The translations under genes were made by a program, and so were the position numbers. 64,000 nucleotides of DNA from Streptomyces sp. HUAS ZL42 (GTDB lineage Bacteria; Actinomycetota; Actinomycetes; Streptomycetales; Streptomycetaceae), in NCBI RefSeq assembly GCF_040782645.1, contig NZ_CP160403.1:4306001-4370000 (forward strand), given 5' to 3'. Below, piece by piece: positions 7,723 to 15,499 of the stretch (positions are counted from its first letter, which is position 1; every line of letters starts with the position of its first letter). The notes under the pieces were generated by a model. That model saw nothing but the letters and a program-made list of their open reading frames with translations. It ran no database searches and was not told the origin of the DNA.

Positions 7723-8236
7723 CCGACCGCCGGGTCGTGCACGCCCGGCGCCACTCGTTCCGACAGCCGCCGTCAGCTCGTCCGAGCGCGGACGGCGGCC
7801 GTCGAGGGCTCCCCCGCGCGGCCGTTTCCCCCTTCTCAGGCGCGCTTCGGAGCCAGGTGCCCCGCATCGGACCGTGCGACGGCGCGCGGGAGCGACCGCG
7901 CAGGTCTCGCGACGAGGGGAGGTAACGGGTAGGGCAACGAGGCGAAGGCAAGGGCCGGCCGGAATGGGCCATGGAAGCCGACGGCTGTGCGGGGCTGCGA
8001 TTCGGTCCTTGCCCGGGATCACGGGGCACGGGCAGCCGTCAGGGCTGCCGAACGCCGCAAGCCTAGGTGCGCTTCCCCCGGATGAGAACCCTCCGGACGA
8101 CCCGGCCGCCGACCCGCCGGGCCGGAGTACCGTGGAACGGACCGGGAGTTCTCCGTACGTCGGCCCCGTCGGCGTCGTTCTCGGCGCACCACGACACCGG
8201 GCCGCCGCACGGCTGCCCGGGGACAGGGACCGCGAC
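7723..8236 (+). other. 514-bp stretch without a supported gene
   Basis: Open frames exist on both strands but have no ribosome site and no recognisable protein. The last 150 bp must hold the promoter of the DUF5994 gene at 8237. Nothing else is evident. Confidence 0.5.
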
Positions 8237-8716
8237 ATGAACGCGCCCACCGGTCAACGCGCCTCGCCCGACCGGACCCGCCCCTCCGCCCTTCCCGCCG
8301 CCCGGCTCACCCTGCGCCCGCCGACCTTCCCGTCCGGCCCGGTGAGCGGTGCCTGGTGGCCCCGCTCCGACGATCTGCCGGCCGAACTGCCCGCGCTCAT
8401 CAAGGCGTTCGACACTTCGCGGGGGCGGGTGACCCGGGTGACCGCACACCGCGACACCTGGCCCCAGACGCCGTGCGACCTGCCCGTCGACGGTCACACG
8501 GTGAAGGCCGCCTGGCTCACGTCCGGGTTCGACCCGCACGCGATCCGGCTGTTCTCCTACGGCGTCGGCCGCTGGGACCTGCTGGTCGTCCCACCAGGAA
8601 CCGATGCGGCCACGGCCGCACGGCTGATGACGGCGGCGGCCGACCCCGGGCTCCACCGCACCGCGAGCGGGCTCCTGGAGGACGAGGACACGAACCCCTC
8701 GGCAGCAGACACTTGA
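8237..8716 (+). CDS. DUF5994 family protein (third paralogue)
   Basis: The 159-residue product begins at ATG 8237 shortly after GACAGGGA. It has VSGAWWPRSDDLPAELPALI (about residues 35-54), GRVTRVTAHRDTW and the WDLLVVPPGTDAATAARLM block near the C-terminus. It is closest in layout to the typical DUF5994 length and is oriented opposite to the other two copies. About 120 bp downstream begins the right copy of the direct repeat. Confidence 0.8.
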   Translation: MNAPTGQRASPDRTRPSALPAARLTLRPPTFPSGPVSGAWWPRSDDLPAELPALIKAFDTSRGRVTRVTAHRDTWPQTPCDLPVDGHTVKAAWLTSGFDPHAIRLFSYGVGRWDLLVVPPGTDAATAARLMTAAADPGLHRTASGLLEDEDTNPSAADT

Positions 8717-8834
8717 TCTTCCGGATTCCGGTTTCACGAGTCGAGTACCAGCTGCCCGACAAGGCCGAATCGGCGGGCAGAGCACGCGCGAACCCAGCTG
8801 TCGACCGCGTGCTGTGCTCCACCCTCCACGAGCA

Positions 8835-8926
8835 TCGTTTCCGCAGGGCAACGGAGATCCCGCCGAGGAGCCCCAGGTCAGCACCCCACCACTTCCAATC
8901 GCCGCACGAGTGGCAGGACTTCAGCC
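8835..8926 (+). repeat. right copy of the roughly 90-bp direct repeat
   Basis: This copy aligns colinearly with 3827-3916 (offset about 5.0 kb), including an exact 23-bp end at 8904-8926. The enclosed segment holds the integrase and ANTAR remnants, the three DUF5994 genes and the desaturase. No gene uses the repeat itself with confidence. Confidence 0.6.
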
Positions 8927-8970
8927 GCGGGACTTTCCGGGTCCCGCCCTTGTCACATGTCCGGTCGGGC

Positions 8971-10389
8971 TCAGGAAGGCCATGCGCCGAGGAGGTCCGC
9001 CGGGCCGTACTCGACATCCAGGCCCGTGCAGTCGGTGCCACTGCGTGAGACCGCGACCAACGGGACGGGGTCGGGCGTGAGTGCGACACGGTGCCCGACG
9101 AGCGCCGAAAGGTCGTGGCGGTCGAAGGGGGCGTTCTCCAGCCACTTCACCGAGCCGACGAACAGCAATTCCTTGGCGATGGGCGCGCGGTCGGCTCCCA
9201 CGATGTCGATCTCCACGTCGTTGGTGCGGGTCCAGTAGGCGCCGATGGCCGGGGCAGCGGGGAGCTGCTCGTCAGGCAGGAGGCGGGCCAGTGCCTCGCG
9301 GACAAGGGGCTCGACGGCCCTGCCGCGCCAGCTGGTCCAGTTCTCGCGGATGCGGTGCAGTGTCAGGTCACCCCGGCCTCGTTCGATCTCCTCCATCGCC
9401 GGGCCGAGGAACCTGAGCCAGAAGCGGAGGTAGGGGTCCGCGACGCGGTAGCGGCGGTCCTTGGAAGGGCGCGTGGAGACGGGAAGTTCGGCCGCGACCA
9501 CTCTCTTGCCCACCAGGGTTCCCAGCGAGCGCTGGAGCGGGGTCGCCCCGATTCCGCCGGCGGCGCGGGCGATGTTGGTGAAGGTCCGCTCTCCGCTGCC
9601 GATCGCCGACAGCACGGTACGCGCCTGCACCTGCTGCGGGAACTCGGCGGCGAGCGAGCGTTCCGCCGAGACCAGCAGGGCCGACACCGGATCGGCCAGC
9701 GCCGAGGACAGGAAGTCCCACACCCCGGCGCCGTGCGGCCATTCCGCGCAGATCAGGGGCAGCCCGCCGGTGATCAGCGCCGCGTCGAACGCCTCGGCCG
9801 CGTCGAGGCCCAGCATTCCGCCGACCTCGGCCGGGTTGAGAGGGCCGAGGACCATCTCGCGTCCGCGCTGATGGAAGGGGCGGCCGTAGCTGTTCAGCGC
9901 CTCCATCATCGACAGATCGGAGCCGATGAGGATCAGCAGGACCGGCTTGGTTTCCAGCACTCGGTCCCAGGCTCGCTGCAGCGTGCCCTCGAAGGCGCCG
10001 TCCGCGTCCATCAGGTACGGCACCTCGTCCATGACCACCACGCTCGCCCGGTCGTGGGGAAGGGCTGCCGCCAGCACGTCGAAGGCGGCGTCCCAGCTCG
10101 CGGGACGGGCCGAGGCCAGCAGGGCGGCCGATGAAAGGTTCGACACCTGCGCGTCCTGAGCGAGTCGTTCGAGATCGGCCTGGGGGGAGGATCCCGTAGC
10201 GGCGTAGAAGAGGAAGGGTGCGCCGGACCGCTCGGCGAACCGCTCGACCAGGCGCGACTTCCCCACTCGCCTGCGCCCTCGCAACATCACGCATCGCCCG
10301 GGCCGCTCCCCGCCGACACCCGCCGTCACCTTCCCCAGCTCGCGGCTCAACGTCTCGAGCTCTCGCGTCCTGCCTACGAAGTCACCCAC
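8971..10389 (-). CDS. archaeal-type AAA ATPase with DUF234-like C-terminal domain
   Basis: The 472-residue protein starts at GTG 10389 after GGAAGGG. Residues 5-14 (VGRTRELETL) open the P-loop domain; Walker A is GRRRVGKS (38-45) and Walker B VVVMDEVPYL (about 117-126). A winged-helix segment (about 265-315) separates it from a C-terminal DUF234-like region. There, DVEIDIVG followed by AKELLFVGSVKW resembles the acidic-x-acidic...K core of PD-(D/E)xK nucleases. Such standalone ATPases are patchily distributed, common in archaea and mobile regions, and of unknown role. It lies directly outside the right direct repeat. A 24-bp palindrome 42 bp upstream of the start may be its operator. Confidence 0.75.
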   Translation of the reverse strand: MGDFVGRTRELETLSRELGKVTAGVGGERPGRCVMLRGRRRVGKSRLVERFAERSGAPFLFYAATGSSPQADLERLAQDAQVSNLSSAALLASARPASWDAAFDVLAAALPHDRASVVVMDEVPYLMDADGAFEGTLQRAWDRVLETKPVLLILIGSDLSMMEALNSYGRPFHQRGREMVLGPLNPAEVGGMLGLDAAEAFDAALITGGLPLICAEWPHGAGVWDFLSSALADPVSALLVSAERSLAAEFPQQVQARTVLSAIGSGERTFTNIARAAGGIGATPLQRSLGTLVGKRVVAAELPVSTRPSKDRRYRVADPYLRFWLRFLGPAMEEIERGRGDLTLHRIRENWTSWRGRAVEPLVREALARLLPDEQLPAAPAIGAYWTRTNDVEIDIVGADRAPIAKELLFVGSVKWLENAPFDRHDLSALVGHRVALTPDPVPLVAVSRSGTDCTGLDVEYGPADLLGAWPS

Positions 10390-10430
10390 GCCATTGCCCT
10401 TCCGTTCCCTGGCAAGAGACTAACTACATC

Positions 10431-10454
10431 GTTACAAACATCAATGTTAGTAAC
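10431..10454. promoter_or_regulatory. 24-bp AT-rich palindrome upstream of the ATPase gene
   Basis: The arms are GTTAC-A-AACAT and ATGTT-A-GTAAC around a CA centre, giving 20 of 24 symmetric positions. It is strikingly AT-rich for this genome and lies between the ATPase start (10389) and a GH13 remnant. Its length and symmetry fit a TetR- or LacI-type operator; the binding protein is unknown. Confidence 0.55.
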
Positions 10455-10465
10455 TTCGATATCAC

Positions 10466-10645
10466 TCAAGCGGAGGAGCGCGCCGTCCGGGCGGCCGTGA
10501 CGGCTGCTGCCCGGGCACGGCGGGCGCCAAGGGCGAGGTCGGCGGTCGGCCGGTCCCGGAACAGCGCCTGGGGGCCGGTGTCGGCGCGGCCGTAGCGGGT
10601 GTCGTGGCGGGTCTCGTCGTGGTTGGACAGCACCCGGGTGGAGGA
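10466..10645 (-). pseudogene. fragment of a GH13 alpha-glucosidase
   Basis: The minus frame reads STRVLSNHDETRHDTRYGRA, then DTGPQALFRDRPTADLALGA. This is the conserved region IV (VLSNHD) of GH13 alpha-glucosidases and its typical continuation, ending in an early stop at 10466. The frame begins immediately after the TetR stop codon and in the same phase, showing that a deletion joined the two. The rest of the roughly 530-residue enzyme is absent. Confidence 0.6.
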
Positions 10646-11311
10646 CTAGCGAGTCCCCGGCCCCGTCGCCAGCAGCCCGTTGACCACCAGCGCCGCCAGC
10701 GTCTCCGCCGTCGCCGTCAGCTGCTGCGGTGAGGCGGGCTCGGGCCTGCCCAGGCGTCGTGCCAGGGGGACGTCCAGCATTCCGGAGACGGGCGGGATGA
10801 CCGCGAAGAACAGCACGTGGGCCGGGACGGGTGCCATGCGGCCGGCCGCCACGAGGCGCTCGATGCCGAGCAGCATGGTCTGCAGGATCGGCGCGATGTA
10901 GCGCTCGTACAGGTAGTCCAACCGCTCCGTGTCCCGGTTGAGTTCGTCGACGAAGAGGCGCCCGATGAGGGGCGCGTCCGCCGCGGTTCGGTAGAACCCC
11001 GTGATGATCTGCCGCAGCCGCTCGGCATCGTCCTCGATCGAGGGGTCCACCTCCGGGATGCGCGCCAGCTGTTCCCCCAGGGCGGAGTCCACCACCGCGC
11101 GCCAGAACGCCGCCTTGGACCCGTAGCGGTCGTTGATGAAGTTGTGGCTGACGCCCAGGCGGCGGGCCAGTTCGCGCGCGGAAGCGTGGTCGTACCCCAG
11201 CTCGGCGAAGGCTTCGAGCCCGCGCCGCAGGATGCTCTCCTCCGCGGGCACCGCCGGAGTGTCCGCACCGGGGCGCCCCGGTCGTCGAGCGGACTCGGTC
11301 CTTGCTCCCAC
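10646..11311 (-). CDS. TetR/AcrR family regulator
   Basis: The 221-residue protein starts at GTG 11311 behind GGGAGG. The N-terminal helix-turn-helix lies at about 35-75 (ASARELARRLGVSHNFINDR, then YGSKAAFWRAVVD). The C-terminal ligand domain is helical. It is divergent from a drug-type MFS exporter, and three GTCA/TGAC palindromes lie in the shared promoter, so it probably represses the exporter and itself until an inducer binds. Confidence 0.88.
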   Translation of the reverse strand: MGARTESARRPGRPGADTPAVPAEESILRRGLEAFAELGYDHASARELARRLGVSHNFINDRYGSKAAFWRAVVDSALGEQLARIPEVDPSIEDDAERLRQIITGFYRTAADAPLIGRLFVDELNRDTERLDYLYERYIAPILQTMLLGIERLVAAGRMAPVPAHVLFFAVIPPVSGMLDVPLARRLGRPEPASPQQLTATAETLAALVVNGLLATGPGTR

Positions 11312-11367
11312 TCCTGCCTCCCTCGCCGCTTGCCCCGGGCCTCCCGGGGACTCGCCGACAGTTTACT

Positions 11368-11427
11368 TGACAGCTGTCAGATCGAAGCTAATCTGACAGA
11401 CGTCAGGAAGAATCTGACACGCGTCAG
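11368..11427. promoter_or_regulatory. three operator-like palindromes between tetR and the MFS gene
   Basis: TGACAGCTGTCA (11368-11379) is a perfect palindrome; CTGACAGACGTCAG (11393-11406) and CTGACACGCGTCAG (11414-11427) are near-perfect copies. Boxes two and three start 21 bp apart, two helical turns, on the same DNA face. They most likely bind the adjacent TetR protein cooperatively. Confidence 0.7.
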
Positions 11428-11474
11428 AGTGGCCGCGTACTCCTGTCACCCCGTACTTCAACCGGAGTTCCGTC

Positions 11475-12986
11475 ATGCCCAAAACCTCCGCCGAGACGCC
11501 GGCCGGGGCGGCCACCGTCTCCGCCCTCCCGTCCGCCGAAGCACCGCCCCGCCACCGCTGGTGGATCCTCGCCGTCATCGGCGTGGCCCAGTTGATGGTG
11601 GTCCTGGACGCGACGATCGTGAACATCGCCCTGCCCTCCGCCCAGAAGGACCTGGGGTTCTCCGACGGGGACCGACAGTGGGTCGTCACCGCGTACGCGC
11701 TCGCCTTCGGCAGTCTGCTGCTGCTCGGCGGGCGGATAGCCGACCTGTTCGGCCGCAAGATGACCTTCCTGGTCGGCCTGGTCGGCTTCGCCGGGGCGTC
11801 CGCCCTGGGAGGCGCGGCCGGCAGCTTCGAAGTGCTGATCGTCGCGCGCGCCGCGCAGGGTCTGTTCGGCGCCCTGCTCGCACCCGCCGCGCTGTCCCTG
11901 CTGACGACGACGTTCACCGACGCCAAGGAACGCGCCAGGGCTTTCGGCGTGTACGGCGCCATCGCGGGGGCCGGCGGTGCCATCGGCCTGCTGCTCGGCG
12001 GTGTGCTGACCGAGTACCTCGACTGGCGCTGGACCCTGTACGTCAACCTCGCCTTCGCCGCGGTCGCCTTCGTCGGTGGCGCCCTCCTGCTCAAGCGCGC
12101 CACCCGCGACACGAGCGCCACCATCGACATCCCCGGCGCCGTCCTCGTCAGCGGCGGTCTGTTCTGCCTGGTCTACGGCTTCTCCAACGCCGAGAGCCAC
12201 GACTGGAGCTCGGTCGCCACCTGGGGCTTCCTGGTCGCCGGAGCCGTACTGCTCGCCGTGTTCACCGGGTGGCAGACCCGCGCAGCCCACCCCCTGCTGC
12301 CCCTGCGCGTCCTGCTCGACCGCAACCGCGGCGCCTCCTTCGTCTCCGTGCTGATCCTGGGCGCCGGCATGTTCGGTGTCTTCCTCTTCCTCACCTACTA
12401 CCTGCAGCAGAGTCTGGGTTACACCCCGGTCGAGACGGGTCTGGCCTTCCTGCCCATGATCGCCGCCCTCATGGTCGCCTCCACCCTCGCCACCACCGTG
12501 CTCATCCCCCGCATCGGCCCCAAGCCGATCGTCCCGCTCGGCATGGGCGCGGCGGCCGCCGGCATGGTCTGGCTGACCGGCCTCGGCCTGACCAGCAGCT
12601 ACACCACCGACATCCTCCCGCCGCTGATCGTGGCCGGCCTCGGCCTGGGCCTGCTCATGGCCCCCGCCATGAGCCTCGCCACCGCCGGCGTCGCCGCCGA
12701 GGACGCCGGCGTCGCCTCGGCGGCCGTCAACACGATGCAGCAGATCGGCGGGTCTCTCGGCACCGCCCTGCTCAACACCCTCTCCACCAGCGCTGCCACC
12801 GACTACCTGGTCGGCAAGAACCCCAAGGACCCCGCCGTCCTCGCCCAGGCCGGCCTGGAGGCGTACTCCACCGCCTACTGGTGGTCCGCCGCCTTCTTCG
12901 CCGCCGGCGTGATCATCAGCGTGCTCCTCTACCGGCGTGGCGTACCGGCCACCGACCCGGACACGGCACCCGTGGTGCACATGTGA
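11475..12986 (+). CDS. MFS multidrug exporter, DHA2 (EmrB/QacA-like) family
   Basis: The 503-residue inner-membrane proton antiporter is of the length expected for the 14-helix DHA2 group. It has the D1 motif LDATIVNIALP (about residues 43-53) in helix 1 and motif A GGRIADLFGRK (about 92-102). An antiporter-type glycine-rich segment follows (GAIAGAGGAIGLLLGGVL, about 160-177). It starts at ATG 11475, after the regulatory boxes. Family members export dyes, antiseptics or antibiotics; the substrate is not predictable. A hairpin terminator follows the stop. Confidence 0.9.
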   Translation: MPKTSAETPAGAATVSALPSAEAPPRHRWWILAVIGVAQLMVVLDATIVNIALPSAQKDLGFSDGDRQWVVTAYALAFGSLLLLGGRIADLFGRKMTFLVGLVGFAGASALGGAAGSFEVLIVARAAQGLFGALLAPAALSLLTTTFTDAKERARAFGVYGAIAGAGGAIGLLLGGVLTEYLDWRWTLYVNLAFAAVAFVGGALLLKRATRDTSATIDIPGAVLVSGGLFCLVYGFSNAESHDWSSVATWGFLVAGAVLLAVFTGWQTRAAHPLLPLRVLLDRNRGASFVSVLILGAGMFGVFLFLTYYLQQSLGYTPVETGLAFLPMIAALMVASTLATTVLIPRIGPKPIVPLGMGAAAAGMVWLTGLGLTSSYTTDILPPLIVAGLGLGLLMAPAMSLATAGVAAEDAGVASAAVNTMQQIGGSLGTALLNTLSTSAATDYLVGKNPKDPAVLAQAGLEAYSTAYWWSAAFFAAGVIISVLLYRRGVPATDPDTAPVVHM

Positions 12987-13011
12987 GATCCCGGTCGGGC
13001 CGGCACGACCA

Positions 13012-13037
13012 GGGGCGGGGTCCTCGGACCCCGCCCC
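13012..13037. terminator. bidirectional hairpin terminator
   Basis: A perfect 12-bp stem GGGGCGGGGTCC with a 2-nt loop lies between the convergent MFS gene (ends 12986) and the amino-acid permease (ends 13056). It can serve both. Confidence 0.75.
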
Positions 13038-13055
13038 TTCGCCTGTGCGCCGGCT

Positions 13056-14510
13056 CTACGACCGGGTGATGGTGTCGTGTGCCTGGTTGCGGCCCGTGCG
13101 CTCGCGGACGAGTGCCACGGCCACCACGCCCGCGGCCACCAGGGTGGACAGGATCACCTGGTCGCGGCCGCCGCCGTCGGCGGTGTCGGTCAGCATGTAG
13201 CCGAGCACGAACGTGATCAGGGCGATGGTGGCCCAGGTCAGGTAGGGGTACAGCCACATCCTGACGACCAGTTTCTCCGGCGACTCCCGCTGGATGATCT
13301 TTCGCATCCGCAGCTGGGAGAAGCAGATCACCAGCCAGACGAACAGGGCGATGGCGCCGGAGGAGTTGAGCAGGAACTGGAAGACCGTCTCCGGCCACAG
13401 GTAGTTGAAGGCGACCGCGACGAAGCCGAAGACGACCGAGGCCAGGATCGCCGCCCGCGGCACACCGCGGCCTGTGGTCTGCCCGAAGGCGGCCGGGGCG
13501 TCATTGCGCCCGCCGAGGGAGAACGCCATCCGGGAGGCGGTGTACAGGCCGGAGTTGAGGCAGGACAGCACCGAGGTGAGCACGATGGCGTTCATGATCT
13601 GGCCGGCGTGCGGGATGCCGATGGAGCTCAGCGCGGCGACGTAGGAGCCGTCCTTGAGGATGGCCGGGTCGTCCCAGCGCAGCAGGGACACCACGATCAG
13701 GATCGAGCCCAGGTAGAACACCGCGATCCGCCAGATCACGCTGTTGGTGGCCTTGGTGACCGCTGCTTGCGGGTCGGCGGTCTCGCCGGCGGCCAGTGTG
13801 ACGATCTCGCTGCCCATGAAGGAGAAGACCACCATCAGCACGCCGGTGAGGATGGCGCCGGGTCCGTTGGGCAGGAATCCGCCGTGCGCGGTGAGGTTGG
13901 AGAAGCCGGAGGCGGGGTGGTCGGAGCCGGGCAGCAGGCCGAAGACGGCGAGGGCGCCGATGACGATGAACGCGGCGATGGCGACGACCTTGATGCCGGC
14001 GAACCAGAACTCGAACTCGCCGTAGGAGCTGACCGAGGCCAGGTTGGTGGCGGTGAGGACGACCATGACGATCAGGGCCCAGCCCCACTGCGGGACCGCG
14101 GGGATCCAGCCGGCCAGGATCTTGGCGCCGGCGGTCGCCTCGACGGCGAGTACCACGACCCAGAAGAACCAGTACAGCCAGCCGATGGTGAATCCGGCCC
14201 AGCGGCCCAGCGCGCGGTCGGCGTAGGCGGAGAACGAGCCGGAGGTCGGGTTGGCCGCGGCCATCTCCCCCAGCATGCGCATCACGAGGACGACGAGGAC
14301 CCCGACCAGGGCGTAGGAGATGAGAATGCCGGGGCCCGCGGCGGCGATGCCGGAGCCGGAGCCGACGAACAGGCCGGCGCCGATGACACCGCCGATGGCG
14401 ATCATCGACAGATGGCGGTTCTTCAGGCCGGCCTGCAGGCCGGAACCCGCCGAGGGGGTCCCGGTGGTGGCCACCGGGTCCGGAGCGGAGACAGGGGGAC
14501 GTGTGGTCAT
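13056..14510 (-). CDS. amino-acid permease, AAT family (GabP/AroP-like)
   Basis: The 484-residue 12-helix APC-superfamily symporter opens with the diagnostic LKNRHLSMIAIGGVIGAGLF (about 28-47) followed by VGSGSGIAAAGPG. It continues with LGEMAAANPTSGSFSAYADR, matching the AAT subfamily (GABA, lysine or aromatic amino acid permeases). It starts at ATG 14510. It is divergent from the GntR regulator at 14713; the AT-rich 200-bp gap with an inverted repeat suggests that regulator controls it. Substrate unassigned. Confidence 0.88.
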   Translation of the reverse strand: MTTRPPVSAPDPVATTGTPSAGSGLQAGLKNRHLSMIAIGGVIGAGLFVGSGSGIAAAGPGILISYALVGVLVVLVMRMLGEMAAANPTSGSFSAYADRALGRWAGFTIGWLYWFFWVVVLAVEATAGAKILAGWIPAVPQWGWALIVMVVLTATNLASVSSYGEFEFWFAGIKVVAIAAFIVIGALAVFGLLPGSDHPASGFSNLTAHGGFLPNGPGAILTGVLMVVFSFMGSEIVTLAAGETADPQAAVTKATNSVIWRIAVFYLGSILIVVSLLRWDDPAILKDGSYVAALSSIGIPHAGQIMNAIVLTSVLSCLNSGLYTASRMAFSLGGRNDAPAAFGQTTGRGVPRAAILASVVFGFVAVAFNYLWPETVFQFLLNSSGAIALFVWLVICFSQLRMRKIIQRESPEKLVVRMWLYPYLTWATIALITFVLGYMLTDTADGGGRDQVILSTLVAAGVVAVALVRERTGRNQAHDTITRS

Positions 14511-14585
14511 CTCGACATCCAGGGAGGGAGAGCGGACGAGGGGTGCAGGTGCCGAGACCGGAAATTAGTTCACTGCGATCTAAAA

Positions 14586-14609
14586 AAACAAGGCATGGTC
14601 GCCTTGTTT
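14586..14609. promoter_or_regulatory. inverted repeat in the permease-GntR intergenic region
   Basis: The arms AAACAAGGC and GCCTTGTTT with a 6-bp spacer form a perfect palindrome inside an AT-rich stretch, 76 bp upstream of the permease start and 104 bp upstream of the GntR gene. It fits an operator better than a terminator because no gene ends here. Confidence 0.5.
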
Positions 14610-14712
14610 AAGTGTTCAGCATGCTCTATTTTTTGCGCATCGCGGAACCGCCCCCTGGGAGCCTCTATGCGCAACACGGTGACCCCGCTCAGCAGGCCGT
14701 TAAGGTGGCGCC

Positions 14713-15423
14713 GTGGTGAATGCAGCGGGCAAGTTCGGACCCTACGGCGGCGGGGACACCCGTCTCCTGCCCGGCAGGGGTCCGACGGGCTCGGAACTCG
14801 TCCGATCGCGGATCGCACTGCGGGTGCGTCTGCGGTCCGTGTCACCCGGGGACCGGCTGCCGGACGCCGGCGTCCTCGCCGAGGAGCTGGGGATCAGTGA
14901 GATCACCGTGCGCCGCGCCCTGGAGGGCATGTGCCAGGACGGTCTGCTCGACCGCCGGCGGGGCCGGGCGGGCGGGACCTTCGTGGCGGAGGGCTGGGAC
15001 ACGGTCGTAGCCCTGATGCACGACGCCGACGAGGCGGCTTCGCTGGACGCCTTCCACCTGCTGCTCGAGTGCGGTCTCGTGGCGCACAGCGCCGGCGAGG
15101 TCGAGCCCGGTCCGCTCCAGGCGCTTCAGACGCTGGTCGGCGAGATGGACGTGTCCGACGACCCGGCACGACTGGTCGAACTGGAGACGCGCTTCCATCT
15201 CGACCTGGCGGAGGCGCTCGGTGGCGCCGGGGTCCGCGAGTTCGCCTCGGACCTGCTCGGCCGGCTCAGCCTGCTGCTGCCCGCACCGGCACCCGAGGTG
15301 ATACGGGCGCGGAACCGCTGCCACGCCGAACTGCTGGCCGAACTCGGACGCGGCGCGATGGATCCCGCCGTGCGGGCGGTGAAGGCACACCAACAGGCGC
15401 ACGAGGAGGCCCACCCCAGCTGA
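14713..15423 (+). CDS. GntR family regulator (FadR subfamily, FCD domain)
   Basis: The 236-residue protein starts at GTG 14713 after AGGTGG. The N-terminal winged HTH (about 28-90) shows LRSVSPGDRLPDAGVLAEEL, then GISEITVRRALEGM. The C-terminal all-helical FCD ligand domain contains histidines spaced as in metal/carboxylate-binding members (FHLDLAEAL, RNRCHAEL). It sits between two amino-acid permeases and likely senses a related amino or organic acid. Confidence 0.85.
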   Translation: MVNAAGKFGPYGGGDTRLLPGRGPTGSELVRSRIALRVRLRSVSPGDRLPDAGVLAEELGISEITVRRALEGMCQDGLLDRRRGRAGGTFVAEGWDTVVALMHDADEAASLDAFHLLLECGLVAHSAGEVEPGPLQALQTLVGEMDVSDDPARLVELETRFHLDLAEALGGAGVREFASDLLGRLSLLLPAPAPEVIRARNRCHAELLAELGRGAMDPAVRAVKAHQQAHEEAHPS

Positions 15424-15499
15424 CGTCCCGATAGGCCGACAGACCACAGACACCCGCGCCCCCACTGCGCACCGCCACACCGCACAAGGAGACGCTGCC

